The position numbers were made by a program, and so were the translations under genes. From Eudorina sp. 2006-703-Eu-15 (lineage: Eukaryota; Chlorophyta; Chlorophyceae; Chlamydomonadales; Volvocaceae), in contig BDSI01000015.1 in NCBI GenBank assembly GCA_003117195.1, forward strand, positions 249,001-313,000: a DNA stretch of 64,000 nt, in the 5' to 3' direction. Position 1 is the stretch's first letter. Each line of letters begins with the position of its first letter. Under the pieces are notes generated by a model. The model had not been told where the DNA came from and did no database searches. It saw nothing but the letters and a program-made list of their open reading frames with translations. This document shows, one piece after another, positions 11,422 to 20,812 of this stretch.

Positions 11422-12060
11422 TGGATAGATAGCAGCGCGCGGCACTAGGGCGTAGGGATTGGGACCAAGGAAGACCACTTCCGGGCACGTAGAGGATCCG
11501 TGGGTGCCCGAGGAGGGCCGGGCCAGACCAGTGGGAGTTGGCAGCGGGACTTGTGAGGGGCCGATTGCGCAGGGAAGAGGTGTACGACAGGGAGGCTTAT
11601 TTGGTAATGTGCTGCCTTGTGCAAACCATATATAGCCCCATCATGGAGCGCCCGACTGCATACCCCGGACACAGCAAGGCCTGACGCGTGCGAGACGACC
11701 TCGCTCTGGCTCAGCTGGGCTCAGCTAGTAGGAACGCGCGCGGGACCAGGCTAGCTTTACCGCACCGGCAGGGGCGCGCATCCGAGTTGCTGAGGAACGC
11801 GCCCTGGGTGCTGCAAGGGATTGATGAGGTTGAACAGCGGGTTGCAAGGCGCAGCCTGCCCAGGATGGGCTTTTGCCCAATCCCTTGAGGGGGCACCGCT
11901 GTCACCGGTCCTCGGTAGAATGGGGATCGGGCGAGTGCCGTTGGTTGAGAGCGAGGGAGCAGAGGCCCTTTACGCCCCTCTCCCCCATATCCCGCCGGGG
12001 ATGAGTGCTTCGGCGGTCTTTCCCTTAGGGCTGGGTCAGCAGCCCTTGGCCAACGTCGGG
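11422..12060. other. No gene seen; possible LINE 3' flank
   Basis: Short open frames only. The first part may be the 3' untranslated region of the LINE remnant ending at 11421, but it shares no obvious end with the other LINE copy. Confidence 0.5.
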
Positions 12061-12065
12061 CCCGG

Positions 12066-13186
12066 TCAGATATTGTCTTCTTCGACCATATGGCGTGTCA
12101 GGTAGGATTTGCTGAGGTTTCGACAGCTCGTTTGGATGTTTTGGATTGTTAGTGCGGCTGCGTTGGGCAACACGCATGGCTGTTTGGCTTAACGACTTTA
12201 CTCGAACCCAACGACCCCGACGGCTGAACCCCAACAAACCCCAAACAAGTGCTGGTATGGCCGGGAAGATGATAACTGGTAGTCAACGCTGTGCCATTGG
12301 TATGTCTGCAGCGATGCGTCGCTCGTTGGCGGTAAACAGCGTTGTTGCAAGGGCCATGAATGAATGTCGACACGTACGACCGCTTGCTCATCATGTATGA
12401 TTTTTCAAACTCGGCCGCTTTCGGCCTTGTCAGTTTGTGCCATTACAGCACTTGGACATGGCCGATGCTATCCGAGGGACGCATCCTGCAAAATCGGGTG
12501 TGCGGCACGCCCTTTCTAGTTCAATATGGTTCACACGGCAATTGCACTTGCTGGCAAGTTTTGAAACGCAAGTTGCTTAGTAAAAGCGCTTTTACGGCCA
12601 TGTTACGGAAGGCCGTGACCGTACGCACCTACTTCTGTGCCATGTGGCCGGAAAGTTTGGAAGGGCCTAGATTAACTAGAAAGGGCGTGCCGCAAACCCG
12701 ATTTTGCATAATGTGTGAATGGTGCTGTTCTGCGACAAGAACTGGGATGCGTCGATGCGTCGTATATATAGCATCGGCAATGGTAATGGCACAACTAAAC
12801 CGACAAGCAAGGCCGAAACCGGCGGAGTTTCGAAATCAGACCTGAGCAAGCGGCCGTGTGTGCCGGCAATCGTGCTGTATGTAGACCGCCAATCAACGAC
12901 GAATTTGTGACAACCATACGTACCGTGATGACTACTACTAGTACCTGCTCCTAATAAACGAGTACCTTCCCGGCCATACCAGCACTGGTTTTGGATTTGT
13001 TTGGGGTTTAGCCGTTGGGGCCGGTGGGTTTGGGTTCAGCCGTGAAGCCCAGCAGCCGCGCGCGCTGCCCAGCGAAGGAGCGGTCGAAATCCCAGGCAGG
13101 AAAGCCTACGTACCTGGCCTACCTGCTGGCACGCCATGTGGTCGAGAAAGACAATACTGCCGTGCTGTCAAAGAGAGTCAAGGAGA
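12066..13186. mobile_element. Palindromic element P1 with about 400-bp inverted arms
   Basis: The left arm (about 12066-12486) and the right arm (about 12709-13186) are imperfect reverse complements. Shared blocks include ATTGTCTT.TCGACCA at the outer ends, CCAGCACT, CCGGCGGAGTTTCGAAA and GATGGCGTCG-like inner blocks. A smaller TIR element (12487-12708) occupies the centre. One half of the same element recurs at 17314-18215. No transposase is encoded; it is likely a non-autonomous foldback element. Confidence 0.65.
12487..12708. mobile_element. 222-bp MITE with 35-bp terminal inverted repeats
   Basis: The ends are TGCAAAATCGGGTGTGCGGC... and its reverse complement, matching at 34 of 35 positions by eye. 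Its end sequence also occurs alone at 18476-18510. No clear target duplication is visible, and there is no coding capacity. It sits exactly at the centre of palindromic element P1. Confidence 0.75.
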
Positions 13187-13234
13187 GAGGCAATCCGGAC
13201 CAGCGTGAAACGTATTCTGTAAAATGATGGCCAA

Positions 13235-13339
13235 TGCCTGGGTTACCCCCTCCGTTACCCCTGGGTAATGATTACCCCTACCCCTGGGTACAATTACCCA
13301 CCCCCCCTTGTCACGAGGGTGGGTGGGTAACCATTACCT
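13235..13339. repeat. GGTTACCC/GGGTAA low-complexity tract
   Basis: Short alternating GTTACCCC, GGGTAATG and TTACCCCTACCCCTGGG blocks surround the hAT MITE; the same style resumes at 13757-13800. The MITE has therefore inserted into an existing low-complexity array. Confidence 0.65.
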
Positions 13340-13347
13340 ACCCCCAC

Positions 13348-13748
13348 CGGGGTGGCTATCTTATTTTTGGGAGTATCTACGGCCAGAGATACACCTGGCT
13401 TCGAAACGCTTAAAGTATCTGTCTATGGGGAGATATTTCCAACTGGAAACGGCCCGAAGTATCTACAGAGGGCATCGGACAGGGCGCAACATTGATGGAG
13501 AACTTCCACGAGCCGAACCCATAAGTGCAACACCTAGCCATACATGACTGCAGACGGCGAGAACCGACCCCGGGTGGGAGATATCGGGGACCCCATCACT
13601 GGTCCGAGTATATGTCAACGGGAAGATATCATGTCCTACACGAGGGGTCAAAGTATCTTAAACTCCATGTTTTGGCAGGCCAAAAGTATCTAAAATTTCA
13701 GAAGTTTTTTGGCCGAATAGATATTTATATCTTAAGATAGCCACCCTG
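13348..13748. mobile_element. hAT-type MITE copy A (401 bp, TSD ACCCCCAC)
   Basis: The termini are CGGGGTGGCTATCTTA and TTAAGATAGCCACCCTG. It is flanked by a perfect 8-bp duplication ACCCCCAC at 13340-13347 and 13749-13756. A CAGGG-type end with an 8-bp duplication is the hallmark of the hAT superfamily. The interior carries repeated AGTATCT motifs shared with the other three copies, and there is no transposase. Confidence 0.88.
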
Positions 13749-14349
13749 ACCCCCACCCTCACCCCCCTGGGTAATGGTTACGAGGGGGTTACCCCCACTA
13801 TAATGTCATAGGGCTAGAACACCAGATAAGTCGAATACTGTAGCCGAGCTACACAAATTATATGGCAGTGCTGGCCAGAGCGGCCGCCCTGGCAAGCAAA
13901 TCCACCGGATAGCCGAAACAAGCCGCTCTAACACGCCTGACAGATGGCATGGCCCAGGCTGCCAAACAGAAGAGCCGCCCAGCATGATAAGCTCTACAGG
14001 ATACAGCCCGTGCGTGCTGCCAGCAGGTCAGGGGTCACTGTAATGTAAACGTTAACAATAGGTGTAATCGTTACAAGGTGGACCCGATTCCCGACCGGCG
14101 GGTGTTGCCTCACCCTACCAAGGATTGCGCACCCATCCTCCATCACCCGCGGGTTGGGGGGGGGGGGTCATACAGCCATACCGGCCACCACGCACATACA
14201 TCAGGTTACCAGCGCGCCAGGATTGCCTCTCCTGGAAACCGCGCCCGACCCGCCAAATCACGTGGCGGGTAGGGAGCCTGGATCCAAATTGGGAGGGGTC
14301 ACTGCTGGAACCGTCAATATGGACGGGGTTGACTTCACACTCTAACAAA

Positions 14350-15084
14350 CAGCCAGGTCGGCCAACGGGGCCAGCGCACTGACATGTCATACGGCCGGGT
14401 TGGCAAACAGAGCAGCCCCGCTGGCCAATGAAACAGCCGCGCTGACATGCCATACAGCCGGGCTGGCCAACGGAGCCCCCGCCCTGACTTGCCATACGGC
14501 GGGGCAGGCGAATAGAGCCGCCGCGCTGACATGCCATACAGCCGGGCTGGCCAATGAGGCCACTCCCATGACATGCCATACGGCCAGGCTGGCCACTTGG
14601 GCCACACCGCTGACAAGCAATACCGCCGGGCTGGCAAATGGAGCATGCAGCCGCGGTGACATGCCGTACGGCAGGGCTGGTAAATAGAGCAGCCGCGCTG
14701 ACATGCCGTACGGCAGGGCTGGTGAATAGAGCAGCCGCGCTGACATGCCATACGGCCGGGCTGGCCAATGGAGCCACCACCCTGACATGCCATACGACCG
14801 GGCTGGCCAATGGAGCCGCCGCCATGACATGCCATGGGGTCCGCTGTAACGTTCATTCATTCATTCATTCATGCCATAAGGCCGGGCTGGCGAGAAGAGC
14901 AGCCGCGTTGACATGCCGTACGGCCGGGCTGGCCAACGGAGCCGCCGCCCAGACATGCCATAAGGCCGGGCTGGTGAATAGAGCAGCAACGCTGACATGC
15001 CATATGTTCGGGCTGGCCAATGGGGCCACACCCCTGACAAGTGCAATACAGCCGGGCTGGCCAACGGAGCCGCCGCCCTGACAT
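14350..15084. repeat. 42-bp minisatellite array 2
   Basis: This is the same family as array 1 but in the opposite orientation (TGACATGCCATACGGCCGGG with GCTGGCCAATGGAGCCGCCG-type halves). Near 14835-14875 a retroposon tail GGGGTCCGCTGTAACGTT followed by (CATT)n interrupts it. Open frames are periodic every 14 residues and not genes. Confidence 0.85.
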
Positions 15085-15315
15085 CAGGGTGGCTATCTTG
15101 CAGAGTATCTACGGCCGGAGATACTCCTTGCCCAATCGTGCTGAAAGTATCTGTCGGAGGGAGCTTTTGCCGGCATTTTATCTACTCAAGGGGGCTTTTC
15201 CCCGCGCGAGAGGCCATGAGTATCTAAAACCTCATTTTTCTCCCGAGGGAAAGTATCTATCGAAACTCAAGATTTCTGGCCGAATATATATTCATATCTT
15301 AAGATAGCCACCCTG
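15085..15315. mobile_element. hAT-type MITE copy B (231 bp, TSD CCTGACAT)
   Basis: Ends are CAGGGTGGCTATCTTG and AAGATAGCCACCCTG with perfect 8-bp duplications CCTGACAT at 15077-15084 and 15316-15323. The target is a unit of the 42-bp minisatellite, so insertion post-dates array expansion. It is nearly identical internally to copy C. Confidence 0.92.
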
Positions 15316-16405
15316 CCTGACATGCCATACAGCCGGGCTGGCCAACGGAGCCACCGCCCTGACATGCCATATGGCCGGGCTGGCCAACGGAGCCGCCGCT
15401 CTGGCATGCCATATGGCCGGGTTAGCGAGTCGAGCATCCACGCTTGTCAGGGCGGCGGCTCTGTTGGCCAGCCCCACCGTATGGCATGTCAGCGCGGCTG
15501 CTCTATTGGCCAGCTCGGACGTATGGCATGTCAGCGCAGCTGTACCATTTGCCAGCCCGGCTGTATGGCATGTCAGGGTTGTGGCCCCATTGGCGAGCTC
15601 GTCTGTACGGCATGTCAGTGCGTATGGCATGTCAGAGGTGTGGTCCCAGTGGCCAGCCCAGCCGTATTAGTAGTATTAGCCGTATGGCATGTCAGCGTGG
15701 CTGCTCCGTTTGCCAGCCTGGCCGTTAGCATGTCATGGGTGTGGCCTTATTGGCAAGCCCAGCCGTATGGCATGTCAGGGGGGCGGTTCCATTGGCCAGC
15801 CTGGCCGTACGGCACTTCAAGGGCCAGCCCGGACGTATGGCTTGTCAGCGCGGCTGCTCCATTGGCCAGCCCTGCTGTATGGCATCTAAGTGCACCTCCT
15901 CTATTCGCCTTCCCGGCCTTATGGCATGTCAGGGCGGGGGCTCCGTCGGCTGGCCCGGCCATATGGTATATTAGCGCGGCTGCTCTGTTTGCGAGTCTGG
16001 CCATATGGCAACCTGCTCCATTGGCCAGCTCGGCCGTAATACATGTCAGCGCAGCTGCTCCATTCGCCTGCCCGACCTTATGGCATCTCAGCGCACCTGC
16101 TCCATTGGCCGGCCCGGCCATATCGATGGCATGTCAGGGTGGCGGCTCCATTGGCCGGCCCGGCTGTATGGCATGTCAGCGCAGCTGTACCATTTGCTTG
16201 CCAGCCCGGCTGTATGGCATGTCAGAGGTGTGGTCCCAGTTACCAGCCCAGCCATATTAGCGTTCGGGGATGCAGGGTGGGCACCAAATTCAGAGCAGAG
16301 TAGTGCTCCGCACTCATCCGCTTACCCTTTGCACTTTACAATGTCAGGGCAGCTGCCCCATTGGCCAGCAACCCGGCTGTATGACATGTCAGGGAGATGG
16401 CTCCT
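15316..16405. repeat. 42-bp minisatellite array 3
   Basis: The array continues after the MITE but switches orientation near 15450, from the TGACATGCCAT form to the GTATGGCATGTCAG form. Units are more diverged than in array 1. The switch point is roughly the centre of foldback element Z1. Confidence 0.8.
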
Positions 16406-17015
16406 TTATTTGGTCGACGTGGCTGTTTGTCAGAGTGTGAAGTAGGCCCCGTCCATATTGACGGTTCCAGCAGTGACCCCTCCCAATTTGGATCCAGGCT
16501 CCCTACCCGCCACGTGATTCGGCGGGTCTGGCGCGGTTTCCAGGAGAGGCAATCCTGGCGCGCTGGTAACCTGATGTGGTGGCCGGTATGGCTGTATGAC
16601 CCCCCCCCAACCCGCGGGTGATGGAGGATGGGTGCGCAGTCCTTGGTAGGGGTTGATGAGGTGAGGCACCTACGACCTATCTGGGCCCGTGGAACACCCG
16701 CCGGTCGGGAATCGGGTCCACCTTGTAACGATTACACCTATTGTAACGTTTACATTACAGTGACCCCTGTCTGTTTGCTTTGTGAGGACGGCTCCTACCT
16801 GCGGGCAGCACGCACGGGCTGTATCCTGTAGAGCTTATCATGCTGGGCGGCTCTTCTGTTTGGCAGCCTGGGCCATGCCATCTGGCCGGCGTGTTAGAGC
16901 GAGCGGCTTGTTCCGGCTATCTCGACGGTTGGCTTGCTTGCCAGGGCGGCCGCTCTGGCAAGCACTGCCACACAATTTGTGTAGCTCGGCTACAGTATTT
17001 GAATTATCTGGTGTT

Positions 17016-17293
17016 AGTGGGGGTGGTGGTTCGCCTTAGTGGGGGTGGTGGTTCGCTAATAGGGGAGCCCTGGTGGCTAACTCCCCCTGAGCGGGCTTTA
17101 TCCCTTGCCATGGTTGGTTCTCAGGAACGGGGTGGTTCCCTGGTAGTGTGGGCCCGGGGAGTGTTTCGGTGCACTTGGGGAGCCTGTCCGGAGCGCCATG
17201 GTGGCGTTAGTTCATTTAGGCAGTGTATGGTGAGGCTGTCGCCGGGGCTGTCACCGATGACCCGCGGGGTCCGCTGTAACATCATTATAATAA
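17016..17293 (+). mobile_element. 278-bp retroposon (family T) with an 18-bp target duplication
   Basis: The insert is bounded by perfect copies of TTTGAATTATCTGGTGTT at 16998-17015 and 17294-17311. It ends GGGGTCCGCTGTAACATC followed by an ATT-rich tail, as expected of target-primed reverse transcription. The same sequence, reversed, occurs at about 43661-43905, directly downstream of the LINE ORF, so it may be a 5'-truncated LINE 3' end or a SINE sharing that end. No tRNA-like A or B box is clear. Confidence 0.85.
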
Positions 17294-17313
17294 TTTGAAT
17301 TATCTGGTGTTCT

Positions 17314-18215
17314 GGGCGACTCTCTTTGACAGCACGGCAGTATTGTCTTTCTCGACCACATGGCGTGCCAGCAGGTAGGCCAGGTACGTAGGCTTTCCTG
17401 CTGGGATTTCGACCGCTCCTTCGCTGGACAGCGCGCGCGGCTGTTGGGCTTCACGGCTGAACCCAAACCCAAACCCAAACCCAACCCAAATAAACCCAAA
17501 CCCAAACCCAAACCCAAACCCAAACCCAAACCCAAACCCAAACCCAAACCCAAACCCAAACCCAAACCCAAACCCAAACCCAAACCCAAACCAAACCCAA
17601 ACCCAAACCCAAACCCAAACCCAAACCCAAACCCAAACCCAAACCCAAACCCAAACCCAAACCCAAACCCAAACCCAAACCCAAACCCAAACCCAAACCC
17701 AAACCCAAACCCAAACCCAAACCCCAAACCCAAACCCAAACCAAACCAAACCCAAACCCAAACCCCCAAACCCAAACCCAAACCCAAACCCAAACCCAAA
17801 CCCAAACCCAAACCAAACCCAAACCCAAACCCAAACCCAAAAAAAAAAAAAAAAAAAACCAAACCCAAACCCAAACCCAAACCCAAACCAAACCCAAACC
17901 AAAAACCCAAACCCAAACCCAAACCCAAACCCAAACCCAAACCAAACCCAAACAAAAAACCCAAACCCAAACCCAAACCCAAACCCAAACCCAAACCCAA
18001 ACCCAAACCCAAACCCAAACCCAAACCCAAACCCATCGAACCCAACGGCGGCCTGTTCAATGTTTGCCGGCACGAACGGCCGCTTGCTCAGGTCTAATTT
18101 CGAAACTCCGCCGGTTTCGGCCTTGCTTAGTTGTGCCATTACCATGGCCGCCGATGCTATACGACGCAGCGACGCATCCCCCTTCCTGTCGCAGAACGGC
18201 ACCATTCACACATTA
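17314..18215. mobile_element. Half copy of element P (P2) containing the (CCCAAA)n expansion
   Basis: The outer portion (17314-17460, CTCTCTTTGACAGCACGGCA...) and the inner portion (18036-18215, ACGGCCGCTTGCTCAGGTCT...) match the right arm of P1 in reverse complement. The hexanucleotide expansion separates them at the position where P1 has only GGTTTGGG/CCCCAAAC-like blocks. Confidence 0.65.
17457..18033. repeat. (CCCAAA)n microsatellite, about 95 units
   Basis: An almost pure AACCCA/CCCAAA hexamer runs for about 577 bp with a few 4-5 bp slips and one poly-A interruption at about 17839-17858. It lacks the T of algal or plant telomere repeats (CCCTAAAA / CCCTAAA), so it is not telomeric. All six frames stay open over parts of it as GL, GF, VW, PK, PN or QT repeats. 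None is a gene. Confidence 0.95.
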
Positions 18216-18237
18216 CGGTTCGAATCCTCGTCCCCTC

Positions 18238-18475
18238 ACCGCCGTGTGATTAGGCGGGTCTGGAGCGGTTTCCAGGAGAGGCAATCCTGGCGCGCTGGTA
18301 ACCTGGTGTAGTGGCCGGTACGTATGGCTGCATGCCCCCCCCCCCCCCGCGGGTGATGGAGGATGTATGGGTGCGCAGTCCTTGGTAGGGGTTGATGAGA
18401 CGAGGCACCTACGAGCTATTTGGGCCCGTTGGAACACCCGGTCGGAATACGGGTCCACTTTGTAACGGTTACATT
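18238..18475 (+). mobile_element. Dispersed retroposon family R, copy in plus orientation
   Basis: It runs from AGGCGGGTCTGGAGCGGTTT through GGATGTATGGGTGCGCAGTC to a 3' end GGTCCACTTTGTAACGGTTACATT. Related copies lie at 9930-10150, 14060-14260 (reverse), 16520-16760, 48545-48800 (reverse) and, as a 59-bp 3' fragment with target duplications, at 50875-50933. Confidence 0.65.
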
Positions 18476-18670
18476 ATGCAAAATCGGGTTTGCGGCACGC
18501 CCTTTCTAGTTCTAGTTACCATTACCGCTGGTTTACCGCAATGTACCAGCACATTACCGCTTTTTTATTACCAGCAAATTACCGCTTTGTACCAGTGTAC
18601 TCGGTCCCACGTCGTTCCCTAGGCTATCCCTCTTTCGCCGTATCCGGCAAAATCGGGTATTTCGATTTCG
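18476..18670 (+). repeat. MITE end fragment joined to dispersed repeat M3, copy 2
   Basis: 18476-18510 repeats the terminus of the MITE at 12487 (TGCAAAATCGGGTTTGCGGC). It is followed by TTACCGC/TACCAGC short units and CCCTAGGCTATCCCTCTTTC..GCCGTATCCGGCAAAATCGG, which is the reverse complement of 2888-3040. Confidence 0.65.
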
Positions 18671-19106
18671 TGTGTGGGTCGATAGTGGTAATAGTGGACG
18701 GTGCCGCCATACTGTAACAGTTAGTAAGGGGATTACATATGTGCTCGCGTAAAATCCCTGCCTTTTAAGAGGGAATTACAGACGTATTTGCAGATTTGGA
18801 TTATTACACGAGCGAACAGCAGCGGTCTTAAACGCTGGCAATCTAAGTACATGACACGGCGGGCTTAAACCACCCAGCCACTGCCTTGCCAACGTAGAGC
18901 ACCAACACTAATCCACCCCTACCGGCCATGCAAACAGTCCTACGACACCATAACCTACTACCGCGTTATTCCAGTTATTCTGTCTACCAGCAAATATATC
19001 TGTCCACCGGGCAGCCTACCCAGCAGTGGAGAGCGGGGCGCGGCGTCGTCCTGGTTGCGGCCAACGGGATGCCGGCGGCTTGGACGTGAAGCAAGGCTTG
19101 GCTATG
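18671..19106. other. No gene seen
   Basis: Unique-looking sequence without a protein-like frame or clear repeat. Confidence 0.5.
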
Positions 19107-19114
19107 GGCCCAAC

Positions 19115-19341
19115 CAGGGTGGCTATCTTATTTTGCAGAGTATCTACGGCCGGAGATACTCCTTGCCCAATCGTGCTGAAAGTATCTGTCGGAGGGAGCT
19201 TTTGCCGGCTTTGTATCTACTCAAAGGGGGCTTTTCCCCGTGCGAGAGGCCATGAGTATCTAAAACCCCATTTTCCTACCGAGGGAAAGTATCTATCAAA
19301 TTCGGCCGAATATATATTTATATCTTAACATAGCCACCCTG
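19115..19341. mobile_element. hAT-type MITE copy C (227 bp, TSD GGCCCAAC)
   Basis: Ends are CAGGGTGGCTATCTTA and TAACATAGCCACCCTG. A perfect 8-bp duplication GGCCCAAC lies at 19107-19114 and 19342-19349. The interior is almost the same as copy B (GAGTATCTACGGCCGGAGAT..). Confidence 0.92.
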
Positions 19342-19349
19342 GGCCCAAC

Positions 19350-20812
19350 ACCGAAAAATGCAAACGCGCCACCCTGAAAAGCTTACATTGCTCGACTGAG
19401 CAGCGAAGCGGCTGCAACATACACCACGACCAACTGACCGGACGCTTATGACTGAACGGAATGATCCACTCGCGACAATTACGACAATGAACGGGTGGAT
19501 TGCGATGTTACGAAAGCGGCCGTGATTCAGCGCTGTGTTCACGAGCAAGGCGGCCGTGCGTGCGAAGTTGGAGTTATCAAGGATTGCTGTGATGGCATAC
19601 ACCTTCACTAAACCGGGGTTCAGGCGCGACATGCATGCCGTACGGCCCTACGGCAAGCTGAAGCTGTATTACGGAGGTCTGCTTGAAAGGGAGCCGTCTT
19701 TCCTGACACGCCGTACGGCCGTGCTTCCAAAATGGACCGTACGTACTACGGAGTGAAACTTATGTACGTAGCCCCTTCAACAAGCCCATCGGCGTTGCTG
19801 ACTTGTGAAGCCACCCTGGCGGACCCTAGTGTCTATCTTCGGAGCCGCCCTGCGCTGACGCGTAGCACGACCGATCTGCCAAAAGAGGCCACTTGGTTAT
19901 GGCATGTCGCGAAGGACTTTGATCGCCGTACCAGTCCGACAATACCCTTATCAACTTGTCATCGGAGGTGGACCTCCCTCAAGTCCGCGGCTTCCGAACC
20001 CGACGAGACACACACCCACCAGCAACTCTCACGCCAAGCCGTACGTTGCGCTAGTTCACGCCAATCGTACTTGACTGCCCTCCGCTCAATTGAGTCACTT
20101 GCCCCGAGGTCAATCCCCTGCATGCAGGGCTTCTCCCAGCCGGGTTACGGTGTGGGGTTTTACACACAGGCGCGCAGGACCTGTGGCATCCAGCCTAGGA
20201 ACACAAACTTTTGAACACAAACTTTGGTAATTGATGTTACAGTCATCGTCGGTGACAGCCGTATCCTCACAGGTCAGCTGTCCAATGTGGTTGTGCTTCG
20301 CGCCTTGCCGACATTAGGACGCCACGGAGCCCATAAGAGTGCCGCAACCAAGCGCATACCAACCAAGCCCATAAGAGTGCCGCAACCAAGCGCAGGGCTC
20401 CCGCCGGGTGCAGGTGCAGGACTCGTCGGGATATGTCGGTACGCCACGCGTGGGGTTGGTGTGCAGCCGCCAGTGGCCCCTCGTCATGTCGTCGGTTGAC
20501 AGCCTCCGTCCACGGCTTTCACTTCTGCGCGGGTACGTAGGGCGGTGGAGCGGCAGGGGGTCGGAGTTGTGGAGACCAGTCCCGACAGGCCTGCCTGGGG
20601 TCTCCCTTGTTTTAGCTCGGGCATCGTTGCGTGAAGGCGGCTGAGCCTTCATGCGGCGATAGAGCGCCATGCCTGGCTGCTGACGGCCAACTAGCTGAAG
20701 CCAGCCACCGGCGGTGGGTGTTACGCGGCCCGCGTGCAAGGCGCGAGGCTACCCGCGGCCACGTTGCACGCCTACGCGCATCCTAGGGTGTGGTTGGTGC
20801 GATACAGGTCGG
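19350..20812. other. No confident gene; decayed repeats and the 3' flank of the VHS-GAT gene
   Basis: Near 19560-19745 there are degenerate GCCGTACGGCC/GACATGC blocks related to the 42-bp minisatellite. At 20230-20285 a degenerate reverse copy of retroposon family T is visible (GATGTTACAG..CATCGTCGGTGACAGCC). A direct repeat CCCATAAGAGTGCCGCAACC occurs twice near 20328 and 20368. A 160-codon open frame at 19732-20214 shows no family resemblance. Confidence 0.5.

Larger units (their letters stand above)
13816..17313. mobile_element. Foldback element Z1 with long inverted arms and internal 42-bp arrays
   Basis: The left arm (13816 to about 14350) is the reverse complement of the right arm (about 16410-16997 plus 17294-17313). 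Outer ends read AGAACACCAGATAAG and CTTATCTGGTGTTCT-like. The interior is mostly 42-bp minisatellite (14350-16400). Two later insertions sit inside it: an hAT MITE at 15085-15315 and a retroposon at 17016-17293. No target duplication is convincing at the outer ends, and no protein is encoded. Confidence 0.65.

Noticed and set aside
9351..16445. Many open frames of 60-310 codons with a 14-residue period
   Set aside because: The 42-bp minisatellite unit is a multiple of three, so frames stay open on both strands. The repeats are not conserved as protein and are interrupted by mobile elements.
13811..17317. GGGC target duplication of foldback element Z1
   Set aside because: The four bases do not abut symmetric element ends, so a real duplication is not demonstrated.
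17457..18033. Telomere or interstitial telomeric repeat
   Set aside because: Green-algal and plant telomeres contain a T in the C-rich strand (CCCTAAAA, CCCTAAA). This array is CCCAAA and lies inside a transposable element.
17251..18205. Long open frames on both strands encoding Gly-Leu, Gly-Phe, Val-Trp, Pro-Lys or Pro-Asn repeats
   Set aside because: They are translations of the (CCCAAA)n hexamer, open in all frames because the unit has six bases and no stop; they lack start context and domains.
18205..18300. tRNA gene or tRNA-derived SINE suggested by GGTTCGAATCC
   Set aside because: The B-box-like block has no A box or foldable cloverleaf upstream, and it lies at the junction of two repeats.
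19732..20214. 160-codon plus-strand open frame
   Set aside because: No domain, no homologous copy in the window, and composition like its repeat-derived surroundings.
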